From contig NZ_QQTY01000001.1 of NCBI RefSeq assembly GCF_003670115.1, positions 1,196,526-1,260,525 on the forward strand: a stretch of DNA of 64,000 nucleotides, written 5' to 3'. The DNA comes from Natronorubrum halophilum (GTDB lineage: Archaea > Halobacteriota > Halobacteria > Halobacteriales > Natrialbaceae). Of this stretch, positions 1-8,481 are shown piece after piece. The notes beneath the pieces are model-generated. The model searched no databases. It worked only from the letters and a program-made list of their open reading frames with translations, and had not been told where the DNA came from. The position numbers and the translations under genes were made by a program. Position 1 is the first letter of the stretch, and each line of letters opens with the position of its first letter.

Positions 1-201
1 GTAGACCCGCTTTCGCTCCGCGGAGGTGAGTTCCTGGACCTCCTTGTCGAGTTCCCAGGCGGCGACGTGTTCGGCCAGATCGCCGAGCGTCACGGGTTCG
101 TCCTCGAGTTTGCAGTAGTGGACGGCGTACCGGCGACGGTGGTTACTCAGCAACTCGAAAATTTCGCCTCGATCCGAATCGGCCCCCATCTTAGTCCCCA
201 T
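1..201 (-). CDS. DUF7344-like winged-helix protein (partial, 3' end off window)
   Basis: The gene reads leftward and runs off the left edge, so only about the first 67 residues are visible. They contain LSNHRRRYAVHYC followed by an acidic stretch and a helix around VTLGDLAEHVAAWE, the pattern of haloarchaeal DUF7344 winged-helix proteins, which are presumed transcription regulators. ATG codons at 201 and at 189 are both in frame; the upstream one is used here. The 226 bases to the next gene (202-427) hold an AT-richer patch but no further ORF I can support. The DNA target is unknown. Confidence 0.7.
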   Translation of the reverse strand, partial: MGTKMGADSDRGEIFELLSNHRRRYAVHYCKLEDEPVTLGDLAEHVAAWELDKEVQELTSAERKRVY

Positions 202-427
202 CGAATACTCCCTGATAGTGTGAAAATACGTATTTCTGATACATAACCCTTACCGCCGTGGCAGAGTAGTGACTTCCTCGGACTCCATTACGGCCTAAGA
301 AGGGGTTTTCCGTCCCCGAATAACGAGATCATCATCCAAATCTGGACTCGCAGGAGTGAACAGTTCGGATGGTTTTCATTCTATGGTCTGTCGTTCGTGT
401 ATCGGTAGCGGAGAATATCGCGAGGGA

Positions 428-3400
428 CTATCCGATTACGATGTAATCAGTATCGATGTTGACCCCCGTTTCAGTCGTTTGATTGTCCCCCGTTCCTTCG
501 ACGGACTCGCCGGTTCCAACAGTGGGTGAGTCGCCCGCAGTGGGATCGCCCTCACCAAACTCCATATCGATATCGCCGACTTCGTCTACGCTGTCGGAGC
601 CACCGGGGCCTACAGCAGTTTCGTTGCCGCCACCGGGCATAATCGTGATGCTAGGCGTGCCGGGGTCGACACCTGCGCGTTCGACCTCGACGTAGACGAT
701 CAGATCATTGAAGTTCGGGTCGGACGTTTGATCGGGGTTTTGCTCGTAGGAGTCTATCGCATCATCCCAAAGGGCATCGATACCGTCCTCGTCCGTCGAC
801 TCCGTGTTTTCGAAGAGGAATACGAACTCACCCGGGCCGAGGTCGAGTTCGTCACCGCTGTCCGCGATCAGTCCTCGCTGCTCGAGCACTTCGGTCGCAC
901 TCAGTTGTTGCTCGTTACCGGCGGGAAGGGCGGGAATCGTGTTGTTCTCCGCGCTCCGAACCCGGACGTTCTGCAAGTTCTCGCCCTGCGAGGCGTCGAT
1001 CGGTCCGAACACCTCGCCGTTTGGTGCATCATTACACCACATGAGGTCCCGATCGGTCGGTCCCGAGTAGTGCGAGAGCGTATTCGGATCGGTGGCCTCG
1101 GCCTGGCACGTAGTGTACCTCGTGTTCCGGAGCGTAAGTTCGGTTTCCTCGTCGACGGTGAAATTGTGCGTGAAAGCGCCGTCGCTTTTGTTCTGCCACG
1201 TTGGGCCGGTATTGATATTATCGCCACCAGTAGGGTTTTCGAACGAATGTTCCGTTACTCCGTTCGTCCTCACGTCGAGGGACATCGGAGCCAGATTATG
1301 AACGTCCTCGAAGTCCCACCATCCGGTCCGGATTCTTCCGTCTCCGGAAACTTGCGAGCCAACGACTTCGACCATCACTTCCGCGTCTTCGATTTCACCC
1401 AGTCCCACTCGTCCGGGATCGATGCCCGCGTCGACATCGAACTCGACACTGTCCGTACCGTCGTCCGTGTGAATCGTCGCCTCGTACTCCCCATCGAGAA
1501 GCTTACTTTCGTTGAGTACCAGTTCGATGGAATCTGTCTCGCCGAACGATCGGTTGACGTTCGTCTCACCGAGATACCCATACGGATCGCCATCGAGTTC
1601 CTCCGGTAGTTCACCGACGTACTCGAGTTCGAAGCCAACGTCCTGAGATCCGGTTTCGATACCGAGGTTCGTGATATTGGCAGTGATCGTCACGTTACCG
1701 TCGTTACGGGTCGCGTTCGTGTCCGCCGGATCGAAGTACGTCCCGGATTTCCCGGCGTAGAACGAACCGTTGGAGGTCATCGCACTGTCCTCGGTCGAGA
1801 CATTGTACTCGTACACCGAACCGGCCTCGAAGTCGTCGGTCTCGATCTCGAACTCGACTATTTCGGATTCGTTCGACTCGAGCGTCACCGTTTCGGGGTC
1901 GGGTTCGCTCGCCGGTTCACCAGGAAGCGTCAGCGTCACGTTTTGCGTTTCGGTGGTGAGATTCGTGTTCGTAACCTCCGCCCCGATCGTGAACGTCGAC
2001 TCCGTCACGTCGACGCGTTGGTCGCCGGTGTCTCCGGGCCCGTCGAGTACGCCGTGATCCGCGGTGACGACAACTCCGTCTCCCTCCTGGCCGCCCTCGA
2101 TGTGGAGTGTTCCGTTTGCACTGTCGTTTTCAGTTTCGATCGAGAACGGATACTCCTCACTGGGCCACGCACTCTCGTTTATAATCCACGAGACCGTTCC
2201 TTCAGCACCGTACTCGAGTTCGAGTTCCTGCTCGACGCCGTCGATGTCGGGGTGGTCGAACTCGAGTGAGATGTTCTGCGCATCGGTTCCCGTCGCGTTC
2301 TCGACGCCCTGATTCCGGATGGTAGCGCTGATCGTTGTGTTCTCGTCGCCGGTCGACGTATTTTCGATGTCGGTGACGTTCAGGTGAGTTCCCTCTTTAC
2401 CGAGGTAGAACTCGCCGGGTGTGTCGAGCGAATCGTCTGGAGTAGAAATTACGTACTGATAGGTATTGTCCGGCTCCAGAACGGTGCTGTAATTGTTCTT
2501 ATCGATCTCGACTGTTTCCTCATGAGTGGCACCACCAGTCATCTCCGTAACATCCGAGTTTGCTTCTTTAACCATCCCGCCTTCGATAGAAACGGTCATC
2601 TCGGAATCGATAGGATCACTGCCGGTGTTATTTAACAACGCTGTGAAATTGAGATCCTGACCGAACTCGACCCGGTTACCGTCGCTTTCGACCGCATTCC
2701 CGATGCCTCTATCCTCTTCAATACGTAACTGTGAATCGTCTGACTGCTCCCTGATTCCCTTGACCTTCACTTCGACGGTCTCGGCTCCCGAGTTGTGTGA
2801 AATGCTGCTACTCACGTTCTCGTCCACATTCGACACGAGAGCCGTCTCGAGGTGCTGTTTCCACCCGTCGTGGTACGAACTCTCGATTCGGATCGCGACG
2901 TTAGTTCCGTCGGAGTTGCTCGCAGCTTCGGCGATGTCTGCGGCCAGTTCGTCGCTCCTCTCGTGGTCGGCTCGCGCGATCGGATCGGACCCTGATAGCT
3001 CGTCCTGATCGAGGAGCATGAGATCGAACCGAACGGATCCGTTGGAGCCTGTGGAACCGTTCTCGTAACTGATTCCGGGTTCCGAGATGATCTGCGTCCC
3101 CGACCCGGTATCCTCCCAGATGCCACCGCCCTGATGAGCGATCGTCCGATCGTCGAGTTCGAACTCGAGCGCACCGAGTTCGGCGGTTGCGGTCCGGGTG
3201 TCGTCGTCCCAAGGGAGGTCGTCGGACTCTGAGTCGTTGTACCAGAGGATGTCGACCTGCCCTTTGTCGGCGACGTCGATTTGACAGTCCGAGATGTCGG
3301 TATCCGGCATGGAGCGTTGCTCACCAGTTGCCGCAACGGTCGCGAGCTGGTGGTCCGTTTCGTCCATACAGAGGTGAGCGCGCTCGCGTTCGCTCCCCGA

Positions 3401-3553
3401 TTCGAACGTGTCAAGCATCGGCGACCCGACGATAAACAGCAGTGCCGTCCCTGCGATCACCATTCCGAGGAGGAGTACGAGACCCACGATGGGGCTCAGT
3501 CCCCGTCCCCGCTGAGCGCGATTCCCCCGCCTTTTCCCACCTGCACCAAACAT
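428..3553 (-). CDS. Large surface protein with type IV pilin-like N-terminus and CARDB-like repeats (DUF7289-like)
   Basis: 1041 residues. The N-terminus has a basic stretch followed by RGLSPIVGLVLLLGMVIAG, which matches the class III (prepilin/PibD-type) signal of haloarchaeal pilin-like proteins. The rest is acidic and extracellular in character, with many N-x-S/T sequons and at least two repeated segments of CARDB/beta-sandwich type (around residues 390-480 and 500-700). Two nearby Cys pairs lie near residue 850. This is far longer than true pilins (about 150 residues), so it is more likely a membrane-anchored surface or cell-envelope protein processed by the prepilin peptidase. DUF7289 membership is from memory of the N-terminal pattern. 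A TATA-like element 27 bases upstream supports a leaderless start at 3553. Confidence 0.75.
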   Translation of the reverse strand: MFGAGGKRRGNRAQRGRGLSPIVGLVLLLGMVIAGTALLFIVGSPMLDTFESGSERERAHLCMDETDHQLATVAATGEQRSMPDTDISDCQIDVADKGQVDILWYNDSESDDLPWDDDTRTATAELGALEFELDDRTIAHQGGGIWEDTGSGTQIISEPGISYENGSTGSNGSVRFDLMLLDQDELSGSDPIARADHERSDELAADIAEAASNSDGTNVAIRIESSYHDGWKQHLETALVSNVDENVSSSISHNSGAETVEVKVKGIREQSDDSQLRIEEDRGIGNAVESDGNRVEFGQDLNFTALLNNTGSDPIDSEMTVSIEGGMVKEANSDVTEMTGGATHEETVEIDKNNYSTVLEPDNTYQYVISTPDDSLDTPGEFYLGKEGTHLNVTDIENTSTGDENTTISATIRNQGVENATGTDAQNISLEFDHPDIDGVEQELELEYGAEGTVSWIINESAWPSEEYPFSIETENDSANGTLHIEGGQEGDGVVVTADHGVLDGPGDTGDQRVDVTESTFTIGAEVTNTNLTTETQNVTLTLPGEPASEPDPETVTLESNESEIVEFEIETDDFEAGSVYEYNVSTEDSAMTSNGSFYAGKSGTYFDPADTNATRNDGNVTITANITNLGIETGSQDVGFELEYVGELPEELDGDPYGYLGETNVNRSFGETDSIELVLNESKLLDGEYEATIHTDDGTDSVEFDVDAGIDPGRVGLGEIEDAEVMVEVVGSQVSGDGRIRTGWWDFEDVHNLAPMSLDVRTNGVTEHSFENPTGGDNINTGPTWQNKSDGAFTHNFTVDEETELTLRNTRYTTCQAEATDPNTLSHYSGPTDRDLMWCNDAPNGEVFGPIDASQGENLQNVRVRSAENNTIPALPAGNEQQLSATEVLEQRGLIADSGDELDLGPGEFVFLFENTESTDEDGIDALWDDAIDSYEQNPDQTSDPNFNDLIVYVEVERAGVDPGTPSITIMPGGGNETAVGPGGSDSVDEVGDIDMEFGEGDPTAGDSPTVGTGESVEGTGDNQTTETGVNIDTDYIVIG

Positions 3554-3575
3554 TACTTACTCCCTACACAGTATC

Positions 3576-3587
3576 ACTATAAATATA
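3576..3587 (-). promoter_or_regulatory. TATA-box promoter of the pilin-like gene
   Basis: On the minus strand this AT-only run reads TATATTTATAGT in a GC-rich region and is centred about 27 bases before the ATG at 3553, the spacing expected for a leaderless haloarchaeal transcript. Confidence 0.6.
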
Positions 3588-3970
3588 TTCATGGAACTCT
3601 AGAGGTTGACGTGACCAAATCGAGACGATCCATGGACAGAATGTGTAAACGGTACTAGCTACTCGGTCGAGCGCCGTTAGCGTCTCGTGACATCTCATCG
3701 CCTCGAGATGGGAGGCATACTCGAGCAACCGTCCGATTCGACCGGAACAATACCCACACGTACTCACGTGTTATAATAGCATTCGGCCGTTCGGCGTCTC
3801 GAGTCGGTATTTCGGCGTTCAAGACCGCCTTGAACGAGTGTATCGCTCGCCCTTCAGCAGATCTGGCAACCGAATACAAAGTGGGGAGACTGTCTGGAAG
3901 AGCGTAAGGACCGCGTTCCGGATCTCGCTGTCGAGGCGACGAGGCGCGCGGTTGTACGGAGACCACAACC
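3588..3970. other. Intergenic region between divergent surface-protein genes
   Basis: About 380 bases with open frames on the minus strand that show no domain, lack acidic composition and overlap the DUF1102 gene in another frame. It must contain the promoter of the DUF1102 operon; the best weak candidate is the sequence ATACAAAG near 3873, which is too far upstream for a leaderless start. No RNA or repeat was recognised. Confidence 0.4.
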
Positions 3971-4504
3971 ATGAGAATGAATCGACGTAATGTGTTAGTC
4001 GGACTGGGTACGATTGTCGCGGGCGGCGGAGCAGCACTCGGTACGGGCGCGTTTAGTAGCGTGGAAGCCGATCGATCGGTGACGCTGGAAACCACAGGCG
4101 ACGCCAGTGCACTCCTCCAGTTCTCCGCAACGAGTAGTGTCGCGAGCACCGACGGGGGGAGCGGAGACGGGCAACTTGAGTTCGATGAGACGACTCTCAA
4201 CGAAGACGCAGTGACGACGTTCGATCCCGCGTTCACCGTGGAAAACACGGGGGGAGAAGACGTCGGATTTTACGTAAAGGAGGACGGAACCAATATTGCG
4301 AGCGATGGGATCATCGACTTCATCGACGAAGATGGGAATTCGATCGTACAGGCAGACCACGAGGGCGGAAGCCAGATCGACCTGCCGGCGAGCGCTCCCG
4401 GTCCCGTTGACGTGGGAATCGTCGTCGATACGGATGACAGTAATAGCGTAGGCGACATCGACACCGTCACGCTCGTCGCCAGCACTGAGGCGCACGGTCA
4501 GTAA
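3971..4504 (+). CDS. DUF1102 family exported protein
   Basis: 177 residues. Twin-arginine-like start NRRNVLVGLG, a hydrophobic core and then ALGTGAFSSVEADRSV, a pattern that resembles SipW-type signal peptides where cleavage lies next to a Gly/Thr-Gly and aromatic residue. The mature part is an acidic beta-rich domain containing FDPAFTVENTGGEDVGFYV, typical of DUF1102. It is first of a four-gene set with a CARDB protein, a signal peptidase and a DUF5305 protein. A structural or fibre-forming role comparable to bacterial TasA/camelysin is inferred from this context only. An ATG at 3971 follows directly after the region's last upstream stop; an internal Met at residue 3 is an alternative start. 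Confidence 0.85.
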   Translation: MRMNRRNVLVGLGTIVAGGGAALGTGAFSSVEADRSVTLETTGDASALLQFSATSSVASTDGGSGDGQLEFDETTLNEDAVTTFDPAFTVENTGGEDVGFYVKEDGTNIASDGIIDFIDEDGNSIVQADHEGGSQIDLPASAPGPVDVGIVVDTDDSNSVGDIDTVTLVASTEAHGQ

Positions 4505-4574
4505 TCAGTACCGTAATCGGTAGCGACCGCACCCGTCCGTCGCGTCGAATCATGCCGGAGAGAGGGAGACCGTC

Positions 4575-5732
4575 ATGCCATCTACCAAGCTTCTACTCAC
4601 CGCCGCCGCAGCCTGCTTTCTCTTCGCGCTCGCAGTCCCGACAGTAGCGATCACGGTGGGTGAGGACACGGCAGCCGATAACGTCGTCCTCGAGCCGACC
4701 TCCCGATACGCCTCAGTCGATGCCAACGGCGACATTCGGCTCGATCTGGAGGCACTCAACAAACGAGCGATAACCACTGCGGACGACGTGTTTGCGATCA
4801 CCGTCAACGACGACGCCGTCGAGCGAGTCTGGATCAGTAACGAGGGCGGCCTCGAGTTCTACGAGGGGACCGACCGAACCGCTACGATCACCGAACGGAC
4901 TCCGCTCGAGCCGTCCGCCGGCGAAACGACGAGCGTCGGCGTCGCGGTCGATACGCACGGCGACTACGACAGCACGGAAACGTTCACGGTGCACGTCGCC
5001 TACGCTGACGAAGCGGACGACGACGACGAGAACGATACGGACGCGGTGCCGAAAGGAATCAACCTCGAGTCTCTCGAGGTTCACCCAACGACGCTCGAGA
5101 CGGGCGACACCGTGACGGCGAACGCGACGTACCGGAACAACGGACGGACCACGGAGCAGGTGACGTCGGCGTTGACCGTCGACGGGACCGTCGTCGACAC
5201 CGAGACGCTCGAGGTCGAGCCCAACGAGACGGCCTCGGTCGTTTTCGAGCGCCGGATGCAGTGGCCGGGCACGTACGAGGTCGGTGTCGACGGAATCGCG
5301 AGCGAGTCGGTGACCGTCGAGGGGCCACCGATCGACGTTCTGTCCGCGACGGTCTCTCCCGTCGAACTCACCGTCGGCGACACGGCGACCACCGAAGCGA
5401 CGGTCAGCAACCCCACGGAGACGCGGGTCGACCGCACGCTCGAGTTGGCGGTCGACGGCATCGTCGTCGACGCGAAGACAGTGTCGATCGCGCCGGAGTC
5501 GGAGCGGACGGTCACGTTCGAGCGGCAGTTCGACGACGCGGGGACGCACGACATCGCGGTCAGCGGCGTGAAGGCGGGTTCGGTTACCGTCACGGAACGG
5601 GAGCCGTTCCCGATCCGGAACCGCGAGTTGTCGGCAGCGACGACGGCGGCGCTCGCTCCGCCGATGGCGACGGGGTTTCTGTTCGTAGCTGTCGCAGCGA
5701 ATCGCCGATGGGCGTTCGTCTCGAGACGGTAA
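4575..5732 (+). CDS. Exported CARDB-domain membrane protein of the DUF1102 module
   Basis: 385 residues. Signal peptide (residues 1-25, core LLLTAAAACFLFALAVPTVA), then a DUF1102-like N-terminal domain (30-150) with the pattern YASVDANGDIRLDLEALN, an acidic linker, two CARDB-like beta-sandwiches (about 155-250 and 252-340) that resemble each other, and a C-terminal membrane segment (about 350-370) followed by arginines. The protein is therefore anchored with its repeats outside. It follows the DUF1102 gene by 70 bases. The two CARDB units share phrases such as VDGTVVDTETL and VDGIVVDAKTV, consistent with internal duplication. Likely a scaffold or assembly partner of the DUF1102 protein; no enzyme motif is present. 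Confidence 0.75.
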   Translation: MPSTKLLLTAAAACFLFALAVPTVAITVGEDTAADNVVLEPTSRYASVDANGDIRLDLEALNKRAITTADDVFAITVNDDAVERVWISNEGGLEFYEGTDRTATITERTPLEPSAGETTSVGVAVDTHGDYDSTETFTVHVAYADEADDDDENDTDAVPKGINLESLEVHPTTLETGDTVTANATYRNNGRTTEQVTSALTVDGTVVDTETLEVEPNETASVVFERRMQWPGTYEVGVDGIASESVTVEGPPIDVLSATVSPVELTVGDTATTEATVSNPTETRVDRTLELAVDGIVVDAKTVSIAPESERTVTFERQFDDAGTHDIAVSGVKAGSVTVTEREPFPIRNRELSAATTAALAPPMATGFLFVAVAANRRWAFVSRR

Positions 5733-5811
5733 CGAACCCCGAACTCGAAGGAACGGGACGAACGCCCGCTCTCGGGGACTTTAAGGTGTTCGATTTCGAA
5801 ACTAGTAAGAA

Positions 5812-5819
5812 GTAAAATA
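5812..5819 (+). promoter_or_regulatory. TATA-like box before the signal peptidase gene
   Basis: GTAAAATA in an otherwise GC-rich gap, about 40 bases before the ATG at 5854. This predicts a short leader that would contain the AGGTGA Shine-Dalgarno at 5841-5846 (7-base spacer), so the peptidase can be transcribed separately from the upstream pair. Confidence 0.5.
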
Positions 5820-5853
5820 ACTCAGAAGCCATGATAGTCCAGGTGACGAGACG

Positions 5854-7017
5854 ATGACGTCCGCCGCGTTCCTCAAGCGAGGGCTGGGGCTGGTCGTCGC
5901 CGTCTGCATCGTCCTTCTACTGGTCGGACAGCTGCTGGGACAGCCGATCCTGCTGGGCTACGTCGCGACCGGAAGCATGGAGCCGACGATGGACGCCGGA
6001 GACGGTTTCGTCGCGATTCCCAGCATCGCAGCCGGTTCGGTCGAGGAGGGTGACGTCGTCGTGTTCGAGGCTCGAGAGCTTCACGGCGGCGAACTGACCA
6101 CTCATCGTGTCGTCGGCGAGACCGAGGAGGGGTACGTCACGAGAGGTGACGCCAATCCGTTCACGGACCAGGACGGCGGCGAACCCCACGTCACTGACGG
6201 ACAGATCGTCGCCAAAGCGTGGCAGGTAAACGGCGAGGTCGTCACGATTCCGTACCTCGGGTCGGCGATTATGGGCGTCCGAGGCGTCGCGGAGTCGGCC
6301 TACGGGACCGTCGCACCGATTCTCGGACTGACGACGACGGCAGACTCGGAGGGACTCGGCGCGTTGCTGGTCGCCGGCGGAGTCGCGCTGCTCGGGTTCG
6401 GCGTGGTCGTCGAGCGACTCGGACCCGGCGTTCGCGAGACGACGCGCTCGCGATCCCGCGAAAACGTGATCGCGTTCTGGACGGCGCTGGGACTCGCGTT
6501 GCTCGTCTTCGTCACGTTCGCGACCGCGGCGATGGTGGTTCCCTCGGGGACGACCGAGTACGAACTCGTGAGCACTGAGACGCCGGACGACAACCCCCAG
6601 ATACTCGCACCGGGGGAGACCGGCGAACTCGCCCGAACCGTCGACAACGCGGGCTACGTCCCCATCGTGGTCGTTCACGAAGCCGAGAGCCGGAACGTCG
6701 CGACGGACCCCAGCGCGCAGACGGTGGGGATACGCTCGAGCGGCGAGACGACGGTCTCGCTCACCGCGCCGGACGAGACCGGCGAGTACACCCGGCACGT
6801 CGGCGAGTACCGGTATCTCACCGTTCTCCCGCCGTCGGTACTCGTCTGGCTGCACGGCGTCCACCCTCTCGTCGCGATCGCTGCGGTAAACGGCGTCATC
6901 GTCGGGGTTACGGTCGTAATCGTGCTCGTCGTCTTCGGCCGAAACGACCTGCGCGTTCGCTCCGCGGGGGACCACGTCCCGCTGTCGACTCGCCTCGAGC
7001 GAAAATTCCGAAAGTAG
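5854..7017 (+). CDS. Signal peptidase I, SipW/Sec11 type, with extra C-terminal membrane domain
   Basis: 387 residues. Membrane segment at 10-30, then the catalytic Ser in GSMEPTM (Ser41), the catalytic His in LTTHRVVGE (His84), and conserved Asp in TRGDANPFTDQD (Asp99, Asp105). The Ser-His arrangement with no Lys is that of archaeal/eukaryotic Sec11 and Bacillus SipW enzymes. After the catalytic domain come three more hydrophobic segments (about 170-188, 205-228, 335-360) and an external domain with LAPGETGELARTVDNAGYVP, making it about twice the length of a minimal SipW. Lying in a DUF1102/CARDB/DUF5305 cluster, it probably processes those exported partners; that specificity is inference. 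Confidence 0.9.
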   Translation: MTSAAFLKRGLGLVVAVCIVLLLVGQLLGQPILLGYVATGSMEPTMDAGDGFVAIPSIAAGSVEEGDVVVFEARELHGGELTTHRVVGETEEGYVTRGDANPFTDQDGGEPHVTDGQIVAKAWQVNGEVVTIPYLGSAIMGVRGVAESAYGTVAPILGLTTTADSEGLGALLVAGGVALLGFGVVVERLGPGVRETTRSRSRENVIAFWTALGLALLVFVTFATAAMVVPSGTTEYELVSTETPDDNPQILAPGETGELARTVDNAGYVPIVVVHEAESRNVATDPSAQTVGIRSSGETTVSLTAPDETGEYTRHVGEYRYLTVLPPSVLVWLHGVHPLVAIAAVNGVIVGVTVVIVLVVFGRNDLRVRSAGDHVPLSTRLERKFRK

Positions 7018-7045
7018 TGTGGGAGATGCGTTCAGCGGCTCAGGA

Positions 7046-7065
7046 ACCATTATCGTTATAATGGT
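7046..7065 (+). promoter_or_regulatory. Perfect 20-nt palindrome overlapping a TATA box (candidate operator)
   Basis: Eight-base arms ACCATTAT and ATAATGGT flank CGTT. The right part contains TTATAATG (7056-7063), a good TATA box, so a transcription start near 7085 is expected and the DUF5305 start at 7111 would have a short leader. A dimeric repressor bound here would cover the TATA box. Confidence 0.55.
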
Positions 7066-7110
7066 CGCCTGCAGTGAATGTATGCATGCGCGTCCTTCAC
7101 CCGATCCGTC

Positions 7111-8355
7111 ATGTCGGATCAGTATGGACAGTGCGGGGGAGGGGAGCGGCGTCGATCTGTTTGGGGTGCCCGAACGGTGATTGAGAGTCCTCGGCTCGAC
7201 CTGTTGCTCGTCAGATACGGTCGCCGGATCGTGATTGTCCTGGTCGTTGTCGGTATACTCGCGCTCGTCGCGACGGGATGGGTGGTCGCGAATCCGTCGA
7301 CGTCGACGACCACGCAGTACGGCCAAGAACGCATCTCGAGCGAGGTCGGGACGAGCGCCGACGTCGTCCAGGATGGGGCGCTCTGGAACGAGGGCGATCG
7401 ACTCGAGAACAGCAGGGTGTACATGCTGAACGCCTCGCCCGAGCTAACCGTCGAGCCGGAGACGACGCTGGTAAACCAGACCGACGGAACGCCGATCGAC
7501 GACGGCAGCGTAACCCACGAGCTAACAGTTCGTTTCGAGGCGACTCGAGACGGGGAGTCGTTCTGGAACGAGACTCACACCGTGGTGGATGACTCGCCGT
7601 CCGTCGAGAACGGCGTCGCGACGTCGGAGGCGACCATCGACGTCGAATCCTACCGTGAGCGACAGCGGCAACTGGAACGCGAGCTATCGGGGGTCGGTGA
7701 CGTCGCCACCAAACTGGAGTTTCGCGTCGAGTACGACACCGGGACGAACCGGGGGACGAAAGAGGAGTCGTCGACGTTTCACGTAACCGACGACGCCTAC
7801 TGGCTGTCCGAACCGCCCTCGGTGACGGATACGCCGACACACCGGACGGGAACGCAGCGGACGACCGAGCCACAGAGCCTCGCGACTATCGCCGGTCTCT
7901 CGCTTCTCGGGACGCTCTCGCTCGTCAGTGCCGCGTTCGTCGCTCGTCGCTCGCCGGTCGACGAAGCGGCCGCCCGGCGTGCGGTCCACGAACAGCGGTA
8001 CGCCGAGTGGATCTCGCAGGGCTCGATCCCGATGTGGATCGGCGACTATCACGTCTCGCTCGACACCTTAGAGGACGTCGTCGACGTCGCAATCGATACG
8101 AACGAACGCGTCGTTCACGACCAGCAACGCGGCCTGTTCGCCGTCGTCAACGATGGCGTCGTCTACTACTACAGCGACCGCGGCCTCTGGGAAGAGACCG
8201 CCTGGCCGGAGATGACCCTTCAGGAACGGCCGGCCGTCGGCGGCGGCGAGCCCGAACTCACGCCGGACGAGATGGATCTTCAGGGCGACGCGGAGTTCGG
8301 AAGCCCCGACGAGAGAGGATTCGACGACGACGAGGACGTCTGGAAGAAACTGTAA
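7111..8355 (+). CDS. DUF5305 domain membrane protein
   Basis: 414 residues from the chosen ATG (an in-frame ATG at 7078 would add 11 residues but lies upstream of the predicted transcription start). A basic N-terminal region precedes a membrane segment (about residues 40-62, VIVLVVVGILALVATGWVV). An external domain with TTQYGQERISSEVGTSADV is typical of DUF5305, followed by a second membrane segment (about 265-285) and a cytoplasmic acidic tail. Last gene of the DUF1102-CARDB-signal peptidase set. No catalytic motif is visible; the topology (short inside, large outside domain, inside tail) suggests a scaffold for exported fibres or an assembly factor. Confidence 0.8.
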   Translation: MSDQYGQCGGGERRRSVWGARTVIESPRLDLLLVRYGRRIVIVLVVVGILALVATGWVVANPSTSTTTQYGQERISSEVGTSADVVQDGALWNEGDRLENSRVYMLNASPELTVEPETTLVNQTDGTPIDDGSVTHELTVRFEATRDGESFWNETHTVVDDSPSVENGVATSEATIDVESYRERQRQLERELSGVGDVATKLEFRVEYDTGTNRGTKEESSTFHVTDDAYWLSEPPSVTDTPTHRTGTQRTTEPQSLATIAGLSLLGTLSLVSAAFVARRSPVDEAAARRAVHEQRYAEWISQGSIPMWIGDYHVSLDTLEDVVDVAIDTNERVVHDQQRGLFAVVNDGVVYYYSDRGLWEETAWPEMTLQERPAVGGGEPELTPDEMDLQGDAEFGSPDERGFDDDEDVWKKL

Positions 8356-8481
8356 CCGACACTCGCTCCGCACGGGATGATCTCGGGTACAGAGTCGCAC
8401 CCGACCGCCGATTCTCGCAGGGTGAATCCTCGCTTCCGTGACCAAAATAGGTATGACGCAGGTCACGAAAGAACATGACGT

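Noticed and set aside
3655..4248. 197-codon minus-strand frame across the intergenic region and DUF1102 gene
   Set aside because: Serine/arginine-rich composition and overlap with a well-supported gene; no domain.
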